Assembly: GCF_000721105.1 (NCBI RefSeq)
Contig: NZ_JOEV01000008.1
Coordinates: 115,225 to 179,224 of the forward strand
DNA: 64,000 nt
Source of the DNA: Streptomyces cellulosae
Lineage (GTDB): Bacteria; Actinomycetota; Actinomycetes; Streptomycetales; Streptomycetaceae
Direction: 5' to 3'
Under the pieces are notes generated by a model. It made no database searches. It saw only the letters and a program-made list of their open reading frames with translations, and was not told the origin of the DNA. A program made the position numbers and the translations under genes. Shown in pieces: positions 50,302 through 58,674 of this stretch (the first letter of the stretch is position 1; every line of letters starts with the position of its first letter).

Positions 50302-51315
50302 TCAGGCCGCCTTGTCGGCCGAGGGCTCGCGCAGTACGTCGGCTATCGCGGATGCGACAGCGTGCGCAACAGGAGGAGGGAAGGCGTTCCCGATCTGCTT
50401 GTACCGCGCGGTCCTGCTTCCGGCGAACTGCCAGTCCTCCGGGAAGCCTTGAAGTATCGCAACCTGCTCCGGAGTGAGCTTCGGGTAGCCCTTCCTGCCG
50501 CCCCTGCCGACGCCATGCTGCAGAACGAAGTCAGGCCCGGGAACCTGCGCTGCTGTCGAGTTTCCATTGACGGCCATTTCCGCCCACCGGTTTTTGGCGC
50601 GCTCCGGCCCCAGGTCTCCGCCGCCATGTTTTTCGGAACCTCCGACGATGGTTGGAGCGATGCCGTTAGCGAGGCGCGCCCACTCTGCTGCTCCCTGCCA
50701 ACCTCCGGATTGCATGGACTCTTCCAGTACCTCGCCTACCGTCTGTGGGAGTTCCCAGGAGCCCAGAGGCCATTGAAAACCTCTAAGCCCCTTTTGTATC
50801 GCCACAATCAGAGTTCGTTGCCTCGTCTGGGGCACGCCGAAGTTTTGAGCATCCAAGACGGAGAACTGCACTTCGTAGCCCATGTCCCCCAGTGTATCCG
50901 TAATTTGATTCCGAACTTGAAGGAATTCCCGGCTCCGTGCCAAGGTCTTAACGTTTTCTAGCATCACGGCGCGCGGGCGGAGGGTCTCGGTGAGTCTGAG
51001 AGCCTCGGGCAGCAGGTCGCGTTCGTCAGCGGCTCCCTTCTGGGCGCCGGCTATCGAGTAAGGAGTGCAGGGAACACCTCCAGCAAGGAGGTCGACGGTG
51101 CTTATGCCAGCGTCCCGCTCTGGCTCAAACTCGCGGAGATCCTTTTCAATAACGTTCCACGAGGGACGGTTAAGACGAAGTGTTGCGCAGGCTTCAGCCT
51201 TTCGCTCCACCAGCGCGAGATGCCGGAAGCCAGCTCGTTCGACCCCTATGGCCTGTCCTCCGCCGCCCGCGCAGATCTCGAGTGAGGTCAGGTTCTCACT
51301 GCTCAGCAAGGTCAT
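50302..51315 (-). CDS. DNA (cytosine-5-)-methyltransferase, second of two
   Basis: 337 residues: I SLEICAGGGGQAIGVERAGF, IV LLAGGVPCTPYSIAG (catalytic Cys83), VI VMLENVKTLA, VIII QTRQRTLIVAI, IX VAILQGFPEDW and X KQIGNAFPPPVAHAVA. The target-recognition region (about 195-275) differs from that of the first enzyme, so the two probably methylate different strands of an asymmetric site or different sites. ATG 51315. Confidence 0.94.
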   Translation of the reverse strand: MTLLSSENLTSLEICAGGGGQAIGVERAGFRHLALVERKAEACATLRLNRPSWNVIEKDLREFEPERDAGISTVDLLAGGVPCTPYSIAGAQKGAADERDLLPEALRLTETLRPRAVMLENVKTLARSREFLQVRNQITDTLGDMGYEVQFSVLDAQNFGVPQTRQRTLIVAIQKGLRGFQWPLGSWELPQTVGEVLEESMQSGGWQGAAEWARLANGIAPTIVGGSEKHGGGDLGPERAKNRWAEMAVNGNSTAAQVPGPDFVLQHGVGRGGRKGYPKLTPEQVAILQGFPEDWQFAGSRTARYKQIGNAFPPPVAHAVASAIADVLREPSADKAA

Positions 51316-51484
51316 CCTCCCCGTCTAGACGATGCTGGAGGAGAGAGTAGACGACCGGACTGACAATCGTTTCTGCCTGCGGCTTTGCCTGATCTGCGAA
51401 GCCGCTCTTGGCAGTTGGGCCCCATCGCAAGAACGGGGACGCTGGTGCGATTTGAAAGGGTTTAGCACCAAAGGCGCCCAGATG

Positions 51485-51976
51485 TCACCTATAGTTGCTA
51501 ATGTCTGGCTTGGGGGTTTGCCTTTCTCTGACCAGTTGGATGATCTCGGCGGCCACCACCTGGGTCGACGCATGCTCCCAGTAGCGCAGCACGAGCCACC
51601 CCGCCTTCTCTAGCTGCCTGTCGGTATCTCGGTCACGTGTGACGTTACGAGTCACCTTGTCCGACCAGTAGCTGGGGTTGGTCTTCGGCGAGACATAGTG
51701 TTCCGGACAGCCGTGCCAATAGCAGCCATCTATGAACACGGCAACCTTGGCGGGACGGAACACCATGTCTGCTGTCCGGCGGAGATCAGGCAGCGGCCTG
51801 GCTGCGACTCGGTATCGCAGCCCGCTAGCGTGCACAAGCCGCCTGACGAGAAGTTCCGGCTTAGTGTCACGGCTCCGCACAGCTTGCATGTTGCGTCGTT
51901 TTGCAGCAGAAGATGCCCAGGAACCCTCTGGAGGGACCCAGATTTCAGGGTTCTCGACTGCTTTCTTTCGCGACAT
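51485..51976 (-). CDS. vsr: Vsr-type very short patch repair/restriction endonuclease
   Basis: 163 residues: NMQAVRSRDTKPELLVRRLVHASGLRYRV, catalytic region LPDLRRTADMVFRPAKVAVFIDGCYWHGCPEH (Asp about 70; Trp87-His88) and WSDKVTRNVTRDRDTDRQLEKAGWLVLRYWEHA. In E. coli Vsr nicks at T:G mismatches made by m5C deamination; Vsr-like proteins next to two methyltransferases can also act as the cutting subunit in some systems (inference). ATG 51976 has AAGGA upstream. Confidence 0.94.
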   Translation of the reverse strand: MSRKKAVENPEIWVPPEGSWASSAAKRRNMQAVRSRDTKPELLVRRLVHASGLRYRVAARPLPDLRRTADMVFRPAKVAVFIDGCYWHGCPEHYVSPKTNPSYWSDKVTRNVTRDRDTDRQLEKAGWLVLRYWEHASTQVVAAEIIQLVRERQTPKPDISNYR

Positions 51977-52451
51977 GACGTCCTTGCCCGGTTGACGGCC
52001 TGAAGCAGGAACCACGCTACGGGATGGCTGGTTTGCGTGGCAGTGGCCGCATAGGTTGTCACACGCCCATCACCGACACGGTGGCTCTCCTGTAAAGGCC
52101 AAGCAGTGTCGTATTGTGCCGCGGTTGCCGTGGGGCCGCCCGCTTCCTTGCCGGTGTCGTGCCTCCGCGGCCCGCATCAAGGGCGCTTTGAGTCGGCTGG
52201 CGCCGATCGGCCTTCAGGTGACCCTTGATCCGGGCCGCTCCGACACGGAGAAGAAGCGAGCGGACGGCCCCGGAGGGGTGGGGCCTGGCGGCTGTTCCAG
52301 GGGCCGCCCGCTGCGGGCTTGGCCGGGGTTTGTGGGCGCGGTAGCGCCTCGCCTGCGCGCCGGGTCGGCTTGGCGGCTTGTGGGCCTAGGGGGTCCGGCG
52401 GTGCTGCGTCGGGTTTTGGAGGGGATGGGCCGTAGGCGCGGGCGTTGGGTG
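51977..52451. other. Intergenic region with an extended stem-loop
   Basis: 475 bp, no convincing gene. The main element is a 16-bp stem: CGGCCCGCATCAAGGG (52168-52183) against CCCTTGATCCGGGCCG (52212-52227), 15 of 16 pairs, enclosing a 28-nt loop with its own GC palindromes. Could be a dispersed intergenic element, the right edge of the island or a terminator for the upstream vsr antisense side. Confidence 0.6.
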
Positions 52452-53462
52452 TTACGAGCCGTGGCAGGCGTCGTACGGTTTGGCCGACCTACACCAACAA
52501 ACCGCCCCCCGCTCCGGAGGCCAGGAAACCGCCCGCCCCCGTGCCGCCAGCGTCGTCGCGTACTGCGGCAGCAGTGACACGTCCTCCGGTGACGTGCCCT
52601 CCGACGCCGCGAAGGCCTCGTACGACGGGACCGTGCCCGGCACGATGCCCAGGTTGGGTGTGCCGGAGGCGGCCAGTTCGCGCAGGGACGTTTCTATCGT
52701 CGTCAGGTGGGCCTCGTGGGAGGGGTACTCCGCGGCCAGCGACGGATACGCGTCCACCAGCTCCGCCAGTTCGTCCGCCGGCCAGTGGAGGATCGCTACC
52801 GGGAACGGGCGGGACAGGGCCTCGCGGTAGGTGCCGAGTTCCGCTCGGAGGCGGGAGATCTCCGCTTCCAGTTCCGCCGGGTTGTCGGAGCCGAGGGACC
52901 AGACGCGTTTCGGGTCGTGGAGTTCGTCCAGGGATACCGGGGACGAGTGCAGGGTGTCGGCGAGTACGTCCCAGTCGTCGTGGGGGACGCCCAGCATGCG
53001 GCGGACCCGGTGGCGGCCGAAGAGGAGGGGGTGCATGGAGTACGGGGGCTGCTGGACGTCCGCCAGCAGCAGACCCGTGCCCTCCGTGAACGTCTCCTGC
53101 GCCGCCTCCAGCTCGTCGTGGGACTCCAGGGCCTCCGCGACGATCACCCAGGGGGCGGGGTCGCGGGGGGCTGCCGCCCGGACTCCCTCGATGATCGCCC
53201 GGGCCTCGGCCTCGTGGCCGTACTCCCAGAGGTTCGCGGCCTTGAGGGCTCGTACCAGATGAGGGTTCTCCAGGCCGGTCGGTGACGACAGCAGGCGGTC
53301 GTAGAGCGTGCTCGCGGCGGGGCGGTCGCCGGCGAGTTCCAGGTGGGCCGCGGCCTGCAGCAGCAGGGCCTCGGCGTCCTCGGGATACAGGCCGGCGGTC
53401 CGCTCCAGGCGTGCCGCTTCGGCGGTGTGGTCTACGTTCTCGGCAGGCGTGTCGGGGCGCAT
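52452..53462 (-). CDS. TPR-like protein with a C-terminal SEC-C zinc motif
   Basis: 336 residues: N-terminal helical TPR-like array (RTAGLYPEDAEALLLQAAAHLELAGDRPAASTLYDRLL and following), a central region, and at the C-terminus CWCRSAKPYDACH, the SEC-C pattern C-x-C-x8-C-H that binds zinc and is found in SecA tails. It starts at ATG 53462 (MRPDTPAENVDH); the frame extends upstream over low-complexity sequence. Function unknown; soluble. Confidence 0.85.
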   Translation of the reverse strand: MRPDTPAENVDHTAEAARLERTAGLYPEDAEALLLQAAAHLELAGDRPAASTLYDRLLSSPTGLENPHLVRALKAANLWEYGHEAEARAIIEGVRAAAPRDPAPWVIVAEALESHDELEAAQETFTEGTGLLLADVQQPPYSMHPLLFGRHRVRRMLGVPHDDWDVLADTLHSSPVSLDELHDPKRVWSLGSDNPAELEAEISRLRAELGTYREALSRPFPVAILHWPADELAELVDAYPSLAAEYPSHEAHLTTIETSLRELAASGTPNLGIVPGTVPSYEAFAASEGTSPEDVSLLPQYATTLAARGRAVSWPPERGAVCWCRSAKPYDACHGS

Positions 53463-53510
53463 GGGGGACACCGTACTGCCGAGAGGTGTCGGAGGAGAGG
53501 TACGTGCAGG

Positions 53511-53545
53511 CCAGAGGGCAGAGGGCAGAGGGCAGAGGCCAGGGC
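53511..53545. repeat. Short CAGAGGG tandem repeat
   Basis: Four or so copies of CAGAGGG-like heptamers in the gap between the SEC-C gene and the GH30 gene. A GCCCGGCC-rich run lies at about 53690-53720. Otherwise no gene in 53463-53750. Confidence 0.7.
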
Positions 53546-53750
53546 CCGCCATCACTCCCGCTCTCGGGTACGGGGCGGCAGGGACGTGGGGCCGGTGGTC
53601 GGCGTCCGGCGTCCGGCGGCATGGGCCGTCCCAGCCACCGCCGCGTCGGGGACCGCGCGCGGCGGAGCCGACGGCGCGGGTGCGCCTCCCGCCCGGCCGC
53701 CCGGCCGCCCGGCCTGGGAGGCCTGGCAGCCCGGGCGGGCCGCAGGGGGC

Positions 53751-55223
53751 CTAGATCGTCACCCCGTCGATCTGCAGCGTCTGCACCGCCTTCGCCGCGA
53801 ACGGGACCGCCACCGTCTTTCCGCTGAGGCGGGTGTCCGAGTACGCCGTGTACTTGTCGCCGCCCGTGGTGACCGTGTTCCAGCGCGGGACCAGGCCGCC
53901 CGAGCCGCCGGTGACGGTGGTGAAGCGGGAGAGGTCGAAGGTCAGGGTCTGGGCGGAGGTGGAGGTGTTCAGGGCGACGATGACCAGGCGCTTGGCCGAG
54001 GCGTCGTAGGCCGCGGCGGCGTAGCTGACGCCGGTGTCGAGGATCCGCATGCCGGGGCGGATGTGGCGGCTGAACTGGGCCATCACGTAGTGCTTCGTCT
54101 GGACCGTGGTCGGCTGGAGGGTGTTCGCGTCGTACGCGATCATCGCCCAGCCCGCGGACGGGTCCATGACCTGCCAGTAGACCCAGGCGGTGGGGTGGAG
54201 CCAGCGGAAGTCGTAGAGCAGGTTGCTCGCCATCGTGAAGCCGGTGCCGTCCTTGTCGCCGGTCTCCGAGTTCCACAGCGCCTTGCCCGACGTCGTGACG
54301 ACGTCCGAGTAGAGCAGGTCCCTGCGGCCGTCCGCGCCCTGGTAGCCGTGTACGTTGACCCGGTTCACCAGGGCCTTCGTGGACGAGCTGAAGGAGCCCC
54401 AGGTGGTGCGCGCGAGGTCGTAGCTCGTCTCGTCCGAGGCGGAGATCCTGGTGGCGGTCAGGCCGCGCTTGTCCAACTCGCTGCGCATGTAGGGGAGTAC
54501 GGCCGACTGGACGGTGGCGTCCATGTGGCAGCCCTCCTGCGTGCCGGTCGCCGTCCACCAGGACGACGAGGGCTCGTTGAAGGGGTCCACGGTCGCGAAG
54601 TTCACGCCCCAGTTGTCCTTCGCGCGCAGTGCCACCGCGGCCAGGTGGGAGGCGTGCTGGCGGTAGTTCCAGGACTGGAGGTTGTTGCCGCCGTCCGAGG
54701 CGCCCGACGGGTTGTGGTTGAGGCACATCCACCACATCGGCGAGTTCGCGAACAGTTCGGTCGTCGCGCCCCGGGACGTCGCCTTCACCAGCATCGCGCG
54801 CTGGTTGGCGTCCGCGTTCCAGTTCCAGGCCGAGGACGTGGGGTCCTCGTTGTTCCAGTCCTGCCAGTAGCCCTCGATCTGCTTGAAGGAGGGGATGTTC
54901 GGCGAGGCGGTCATCGACGTGCCGCCCACGCTGTTCCAGCTGCACGCGCCCAGGTTGTAGCGGGCGATGTTCAGTCCGAGGCCGGGGAGCGCCGTGCCGT
55001 TGTACGACACCGACTTGGTGGTGAAGAAGAGGTCGGCGAAGTCGTCCCGGGCGCCGAAGACGTTCGCCCACCAGGCCAGCGAGGTACCCCAGCCCTCCCA
55101 ATTGCCGTACGACGTACCGGGGTTGACGGCGATCGTGGCGTCCGCTCGTGCGGTGCCGGTCGCCAGGGCGCTGCCGAGGAGGGTGCCGCCCGCGGCCGTG
55201 AGCAGCGTTCTGCGTCGGATCAT
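53751..55223 (-). CDS. Secreted GH30-type glycoside hydrolase
   Basis: 490 residues. A Tat-like signal (MIRRRTLLTAAGGTLLGSAL, cleavage near TARA-D) leads to a (beta/alpha)8 barrel: GWGTSLAWWANVF, GLGLNIARYNLG, acid/base Glu in VDPFNEPSSSWW and nucleophile Glu in LWNSETGDKDG, then the side beta-domain (VIVALNTSTSAQTLTFDLSRF). It resembles GH30 endo-beta-1,6-galactanase/glucosylceramidase-type enzymes. ATG 55223 has GGAGAAG upstream. Substrate is unproven. Confidence 0.9.
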   Translation of the reverse strand: MIRRRTLLTAAGGTLLGSALATGTARADATIAVNPGTSYGNWEGWGTSLAWWANVFGARDDFADLFFTTKSVSYNGTALPGLGLNIARYNLGACSWNSVGGTSMTASPNIPSFKQIEGYWQDWNNEDPTSSAWNWNADANQRAMLVKATSRGATTELFANSPMWWMCLNHNPSGASDGGNNLQSWNYRQHASHLAAVALRAKDNWGVNFATVDPFNEPSSSWWTATGTQEGCHMDATVQSAVLPYMRSELDKRGLTATRISASDETSYDLARTTWGSFSSSTKALVNRVNVHGYQGADGRRDLLYSDVVTTSGKALWNSETGDKDGTGFTMASNLLYDFRWLHPTAWVYWQVMDPSAGWAMIAYDANTLQPTTVQTKHYVMAQFSRHIRPGMRILDTGVSYAAAAYDASAKRLVIVALNTSTSAQTLTFDLSRFTTVTGGSGGLVPRWNTVTTGGDKYTAYSDTRLSGKTVAVPFAAKAVQTLQIDGVTI

Positions 55224-55556
55224 GGCTTCTCCGAACTCCGAGTCGATCGACACCGGTCCCTGAACCGGAGTCGTGGCCTGTCCCGCTGATGCCAGGACGA
55301 AGCATCGGGTGTGACGCGTGAGGTTGTCGATAGTTCTGCAAGCCCTTTCTAAAACCTCTGGAGGAAGTCCGGTATCCCGAACGGGAGGGGTGCGCGGGGC
55401 AGTGTTCGCGCGGCGTCGGGCTGGTGACTTCGAGGCCCCGCGCCTATCGTGCGGGCGGTCCCGGGACCGGCCCCGATTCCGGGCCCACGTCTGGATCCAG
55501 ACCCGGGCCCAGTCCGGGCCCCGGTCGAGGTCTTGCAAAAGGCGGGAGGCGTACGC
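55224..55556. other. Divergent promoter region of the GH30 and sortase genes
   Basis: 333 bp. On the minus strand a -35-like TTGCAG and AT-rich TTTTAGAAAG precede the GH30 start by about 110 bp. Several GGGCCC-rich inverted repeats are near the sortase ribosome binding site (55480-55530). No gene is seen. Confidence 0.5.
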
Positions 55557-56372
55557 ATGCGGCTTCACGTCGTGCACCACGGCATACGACGCCGGCGTGC
55601 CCTGCGCCGACGGGCGCTGTGGGCCGGGGGCGAGGTCCTCGTCACCGTCGGGATCCTGACGCTGCTGCTCGTCGCGCACCAACTGTGGTGGACCAACCGC
55701 CAGGCCCGGGAAGGCGCCGAGCGCAAGGTGGAGGTGTTGGAACGGCAGTGGGGAGGCGGCGTCGGCGACCCCGGCGGCAGCAGCAACGACCCCGGCGACG
55801 GAAGCGACCCCGACCTCGCCCCTGGCGACGGCGGCGATTCCGGTACGTCCGTCCCGTCCGCGTCCCCCGAGCCGCCGGGGGAGCGGTCCGCCGCCGGCGG
55901 CCGGCCCTCGACGCCCCGCCACTCCCAGGCGTACGCCATCCTCACCGTCCCCCGCCTCGGCCTCCGCGTCCCCGTCGCCGAAGGCATCAGCAAGGCGAAC
56001 GTCCTCGACAAGGGCTACGCCGGTCACTACCCCGGCACCCAACAGCCGGGCCAGGCAGGGAACTTCGCCCTCGCCGGGCACCGCAACACCCACGGCGAGC
56101 CCTTCCGGTACATCAACCGGCTGCGGCCGAAGGACACCATCGAGGTCGAGACCAGGACCGCGACCTACACGTACACCGTCGACCGGACCCTCCCGCAGAC
56201 CTCGGCCCGGGACGCCGGCGTCATCCAGCCGATCCCGCGTTCCACGGTCCACCCCGGCCACGGATACACCGACCCCGGCTCCTACCTGACCCTGACGACC
56301 TGCACTCCGGAGTACACGTCCAGGTACCGTCTCGTGGTGTGGGCCGAGCTCGCGGAGGTGAGACCGCGCTGA
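55557..56372 (+). CDS. srtE: Class E sortase
   Basis: 271 residues: basic cytosolic start, one transmembrane helix (about 25-45), a Gly/Asp/Ser linker and the sortase domain with FALAGHRNT (His175), LTLTTCTPEY (Cys249) and SRYRLVVWAE (catalytic Arg). The TLTTC and LAGHRN forms are those of class E, which recognise LAxTG. The protein with LAATG encoded at 18307-19818 is a candidate substrate. ATG 55557 has GGGAGG 7 nt upstream. Confidence 0.93.
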   Translation: MRLHVVHHGIRRRRALRRRALWAGGEVLVTVGILTLLLVAHQLWWTNRQAREGAERKVEVLERQWGGGVGDPGGSSNDPGDGSDPDLAPGDGGDSGTSVPSASPEPPGERSAAGGRPSTPRHSQAYAILTVPRLGLRVPVAEGISKANVLDKGYAGHYPGTQQPGQAGNFALAGHRNTHGEPFRYINRLRPKDTIEVETRTATYTYTVDRTLPQTSARDAGVIQPIPRSTVHPGHGYTDPGSYLTLTTCTPEYTSRYRLVVWAELAEVRPR

Positions 56373-56455
56373 GCCACAACTGGCCTACCGCTGACCTACT
56401 ATGGCGAGACAGGCGCAAGAAGTCGCAACAGCGGTACGAGGGGAGGGGACCGGTC

Positions 56456-56788
56456 GTGATCCGTCGCTGGACCAGTTGGACCAGTTGGACCAGCCCGCGC
56501 CCCGTCGCCGTACTGCTGATCCTCCTCCTGGACCTCGCGCTGCTCGACGTCGGCGGCGGCCTCTCGGCCACCGTCGCGTTCGCCGCCACCGCCGCGGCCG
56601 GCGCCGCCCTCGCCGTCTGCAGTCTGCTCGCCTCGCGCGCCGCGCCCGCCGTCCCGCCCACCCGGGTGCGTACGGCCATCCGCGACCGCGCCCGCCGTAC
56701 GGCGTTCCTGCCGCAGCGGGACCCCGACGCCAAGGGGCGCAGCCGCCCCCGAGCGCCCGGACACGCCCTCCCGACGACCGTCGCGTAG
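56456..56788 (+). CDS. DUF6412 membrane protein
   Basis: 110 residues: MIRRWTSWTSWTSPRPVAVL, then two hydrophobic helices (LLILLLDLALLDVGG and SATVAFAATAAAGAALAVCS) and a basic C-terminal tail. The WTS triplet comes from a 9-bp tandem repeat TGGACCAGT (56468-56493, three copies). GTG 56456 is preceded by GAGGGGAGG. DUF6412 genes are regularly next to the YidC gene that follows; function unknown. Confidence 0.8.
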   Translation: MIRRWTSWTSWTSPRPVAVLLILLLDLALLDVGGGLSATVAFAATAAAGAALAVCSLLASRAAPAVPPTRVRTAIRDRARRTAFLPQRDPDAKGRSRPRAPGHALPTTVA

Positions 56789-56877
56789 GGCGCCCTCTTC
56801 CACGAGCCGGACCCCGCGCGGGTCGTCATGCCGTTCTCACCACTCCCGGCACGACGAGACCCCCGGAGGGCTCACCC

Positions 56878-57591
56878 ATGTCCGTTTTCGCCGACCTGGT
56901 CCAGCACCTGGCCGACCTGCTCCAGCCGCTGTTCGGCGCCACCGCGGCCGCCGCCGCGATCATCTTGTTCACCGCACTCGTACGACTCCTCGTGCACCCC
57001 CTGTCCCGGGCGGCGGCCCGCGGCCAGAAGGCGCGCACCCGGCTCCAGCCGAAGATCGCCGAGCTGCGGAACAAGCACGCGAAGAACCCCGAGAAGCTGC
57101 AGAAGGCCGTCCTCGCGCTGCATGCCGAGGAAAAGGTGTCGCCGCTGTCCGGCTGTCTGCCGAGCCTGCTCCAGATGCCCGCGTTCTTCCTGCTCTACCA
57201 CCTGTTCTCCAGCACGACAATCGGCGGCCGGACGAACGAACTGCTCACCCACCAGCTGTTCACCGCGCCCCTCGGTGACCGCTGGACGGACGCGCTCGGC
57301 GGCGGCGGGCTGTTCGGCGGCGCGGGACTCGTGTACGTCGGCCTGTTCGTGCTCGTCGCCGCGGTCGCCGCGTTCAACTACCGCCGTACGAAGGCGATGG
57401 CGGCCGCGAGTGAGACGGCGCCCGTGGCGGGCGGCGAGCAGGTGCCCGGGCTGGGCGCGATGAACAAGGTCATGCCGTTCATGTCCTTCTTCACGCTGTT
57501 CACGGTGGCGGTGGTCCCGCTCGCCGCCGCGCTGTACGTGGTGACCAGCACGACATGGAGCGCGGTGGAGCGGGCGGTGCTGTACCGCTGA
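56878..57591 (+). CDS. YidC/Oxa1-family membrane protein insertase
   Basis: 237 residues: TM helix with AAAAAIILFTALVRLLVHPLSR, coiled cytosolic loop ARTRLQPKIAELRNKHAKNPEKLQKAVLALHAEEKVSP, GCLPSLLQMPAFFLLYHLF, then two more helices and FFTLFTVAVVPLAAALYVVTSTTW. A second YidC-like paralogue in Streptomyces is common. ATG 56878. It is downstream of DUF6412 with the same orientation. Confidence 0.95.
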   Translation: MSVFADLVQHLADLLQPLFGATAAAAAIILFTALVRLLVHPLSRAAARGQKARTRLQPKIAELRNKHAKNPEKLQKAVLALHAEEKVSPLSGCLPSLLQMPAFFLLYHLFSSTTIGGRTNELLTHQLFTAPLGDRWTDALGGGGLFGGAGLVYVGLFVLVAAVAAFNYRRTKAMAAASETAPVAGGEQVPGLGAMNKVMPFMSFFTLFTVAVVPLAAALYVVTSTTWSAVERAVLYR

Positions 57592-57626
57592 GCCGGGGCC
57601 CCACCGAGAAGGACCGGGGTGTGCCG

Positions 57627-57660
57627 GTCCAGTCCGTGAACCGGGTATTGCGGACTGGAC
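57627..57660. terminator. Hairpin between YidC and FAH genes
   Basis: GTCCAGTCCG (57627-57636) pairs with CGGACTGGAC (57651-57660), 10 bp with a 14-nt loop. It may be a terminator for yidC or an operator for the FAH gene; a second short inverted repeat GGAGGA/TCCTCC lies at 57670-57690. Confidence 0.5.
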
Positions 57661-57739
57661 GGCCAGCTTGGAGGATCGACCAGTCCTCCGATGGCTGTAC
57701 CCGTCGGCGGACCGCCCGCGATCGAGGGAGATGGGGATC

Positions 57740-58597
57740 ATGAAGCTGCTGCGAGTCGGTACGGCGGGGTCGGAGCGGCCCGCGCTGCTCGACGCCGAGG
57801 GGGTCCTGCGGGACCTGTCCGGTGTCGTTCCGGACATCGACGGCCCGCTGCTCGCCGACGAGACGGCCCTGAGCCGGATCCGCGCCGCCGTCGACGAGGG
57901 CTCGCTGCCCGCGCTCGACGCCACCGGGCTGCGTGTCGGACCGCCGCTCGCACGGATCGGCAAGATCGTGTGCATCGGGCTGAACTACCACGACCACGCC
58001 CGCGAGACGGGGGCCGAGCCGCCGCCGGAGCCGGTGATCTTCTTCAAGGCCGCGGACACGGTGGTCGGGCCGCACGACACGGTGCTGGTCCCGCGTCTGT
58101 CCGTGAAGACCGACTGGGAAGTGGAACTGGCGGTCGTCATCGGACGTACGGCCCGGTACGTGGAGTCGGCCGAGGCCGCGCTCGGGCATGTCGCCGGGTA
58201 CGCGATCTCGCACGACGTGTCCGAGCGGGAGTTCCAGATCGAGCGGGGCGGGACCTGGGACAAGGGGAAGAACTGCGAGACGTTCAACCCGCTCGGGCCG
58301 TGGCTGGTGACGGCGGACGAGGTTCCGGACCCGCAGGACCTGTCACTGCGGCTGTGGGTCAACGGGGAACTGAAGCAGGACGGGACGACCGCGGAGCAGA
58401 TCTTTCCGGTGGCGGAGGTCGTGCGGTACGTCAGTCAGTTCATGACGCTCTACCCCGGGGACGTGATCAACACGGGGACGCCGGCGGGGGTGGCGATGGG
58501 GCACCCTGAGCCGAAGCCGTATCTGCGGGCCGGGGACGTGGTGGAGCTGGAGATCGCGGGGCTGGGTCGTCAGCGGCAGGAATTCAAGGACGCGTAG
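57740..58597 (+). CDS. Fumarylacetoacetate hydrolase-family enzyme
   Basis: 285 residues: N-terminal MKLLRVGTAGSERPALLD, core IGKIVCIGLNYHDHARETGAEPPPEPVIFFKA, metal ligands in WEVELAVVIGRTAR (E-x-E) and Asp in GYAISHDVSERE, then LGPWLVTADEVPDPQDLSLRL and LYPGDVINTGTPAGVAMG. The pattern fits the FAH superfamily: hydratase, hydrolase or 2-oxo acid lyase. Substrate unknown. ATG 57740. Confidence 0.93.
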   Translation: MKLLRVGTAGSERPALLDAEGVLRDLSGVVPDIDGPLLADETALSRIRAAVDEGSLPALDATGLRVGPPLARIGKIVCIGLNYHDHARETGAEPPPEPVIFFKAADTVVGPHDTVLVPRLSVKTDWEVELAVVIGRTARYVESAEAALGHVAGYAISHDVSEREFQIERGGTWDKGKNCETFNPLGPWLVTADEVPDPQDLSLRLWVNGELKQDGTTAEQIFPVAEVVRYVSQFMTLYPGDVINTGTPAGVAMGHPEPKPYLRAGDVVELEIAGLGRQRQEFKDA

Positions 58598-58616
58598 CGC
58601 TCCGCGGGCAGAGCCG

Positions 58617-58674
58617 GGGAACTGCGGCGAGTCCGCCGGCCGCGGGCCGTCCGCGGCCGGTCGCGCGGTTCCCC
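58617..58674. terminator. Nested hairpin after the FAH gene
   Basis: GGGGAACTGCG (58617-58627) pairs with CGCGGTTCCCC (58664-58674), enclosing a second hairpin CCGGCCGCGG (58636-58645)/CCGCGGCCGG (58651-58660). Confidence 0.7.

Noticed and set aside
52056..52577. 173-codon plus-strand frame over the island edge
   Set aside because: Gly/Arg/Pro low complexity, crosses a stem-loop and runs into the antisense of the SEC-C gene.
52489..55341. A 950-codon open frame on the minus strand across the SEC-C and GH30 genes
   Set aside because: Wrong-frame shadow: Arg/Pro-rich throughout, while another minus-strand frame holds both real proteins.
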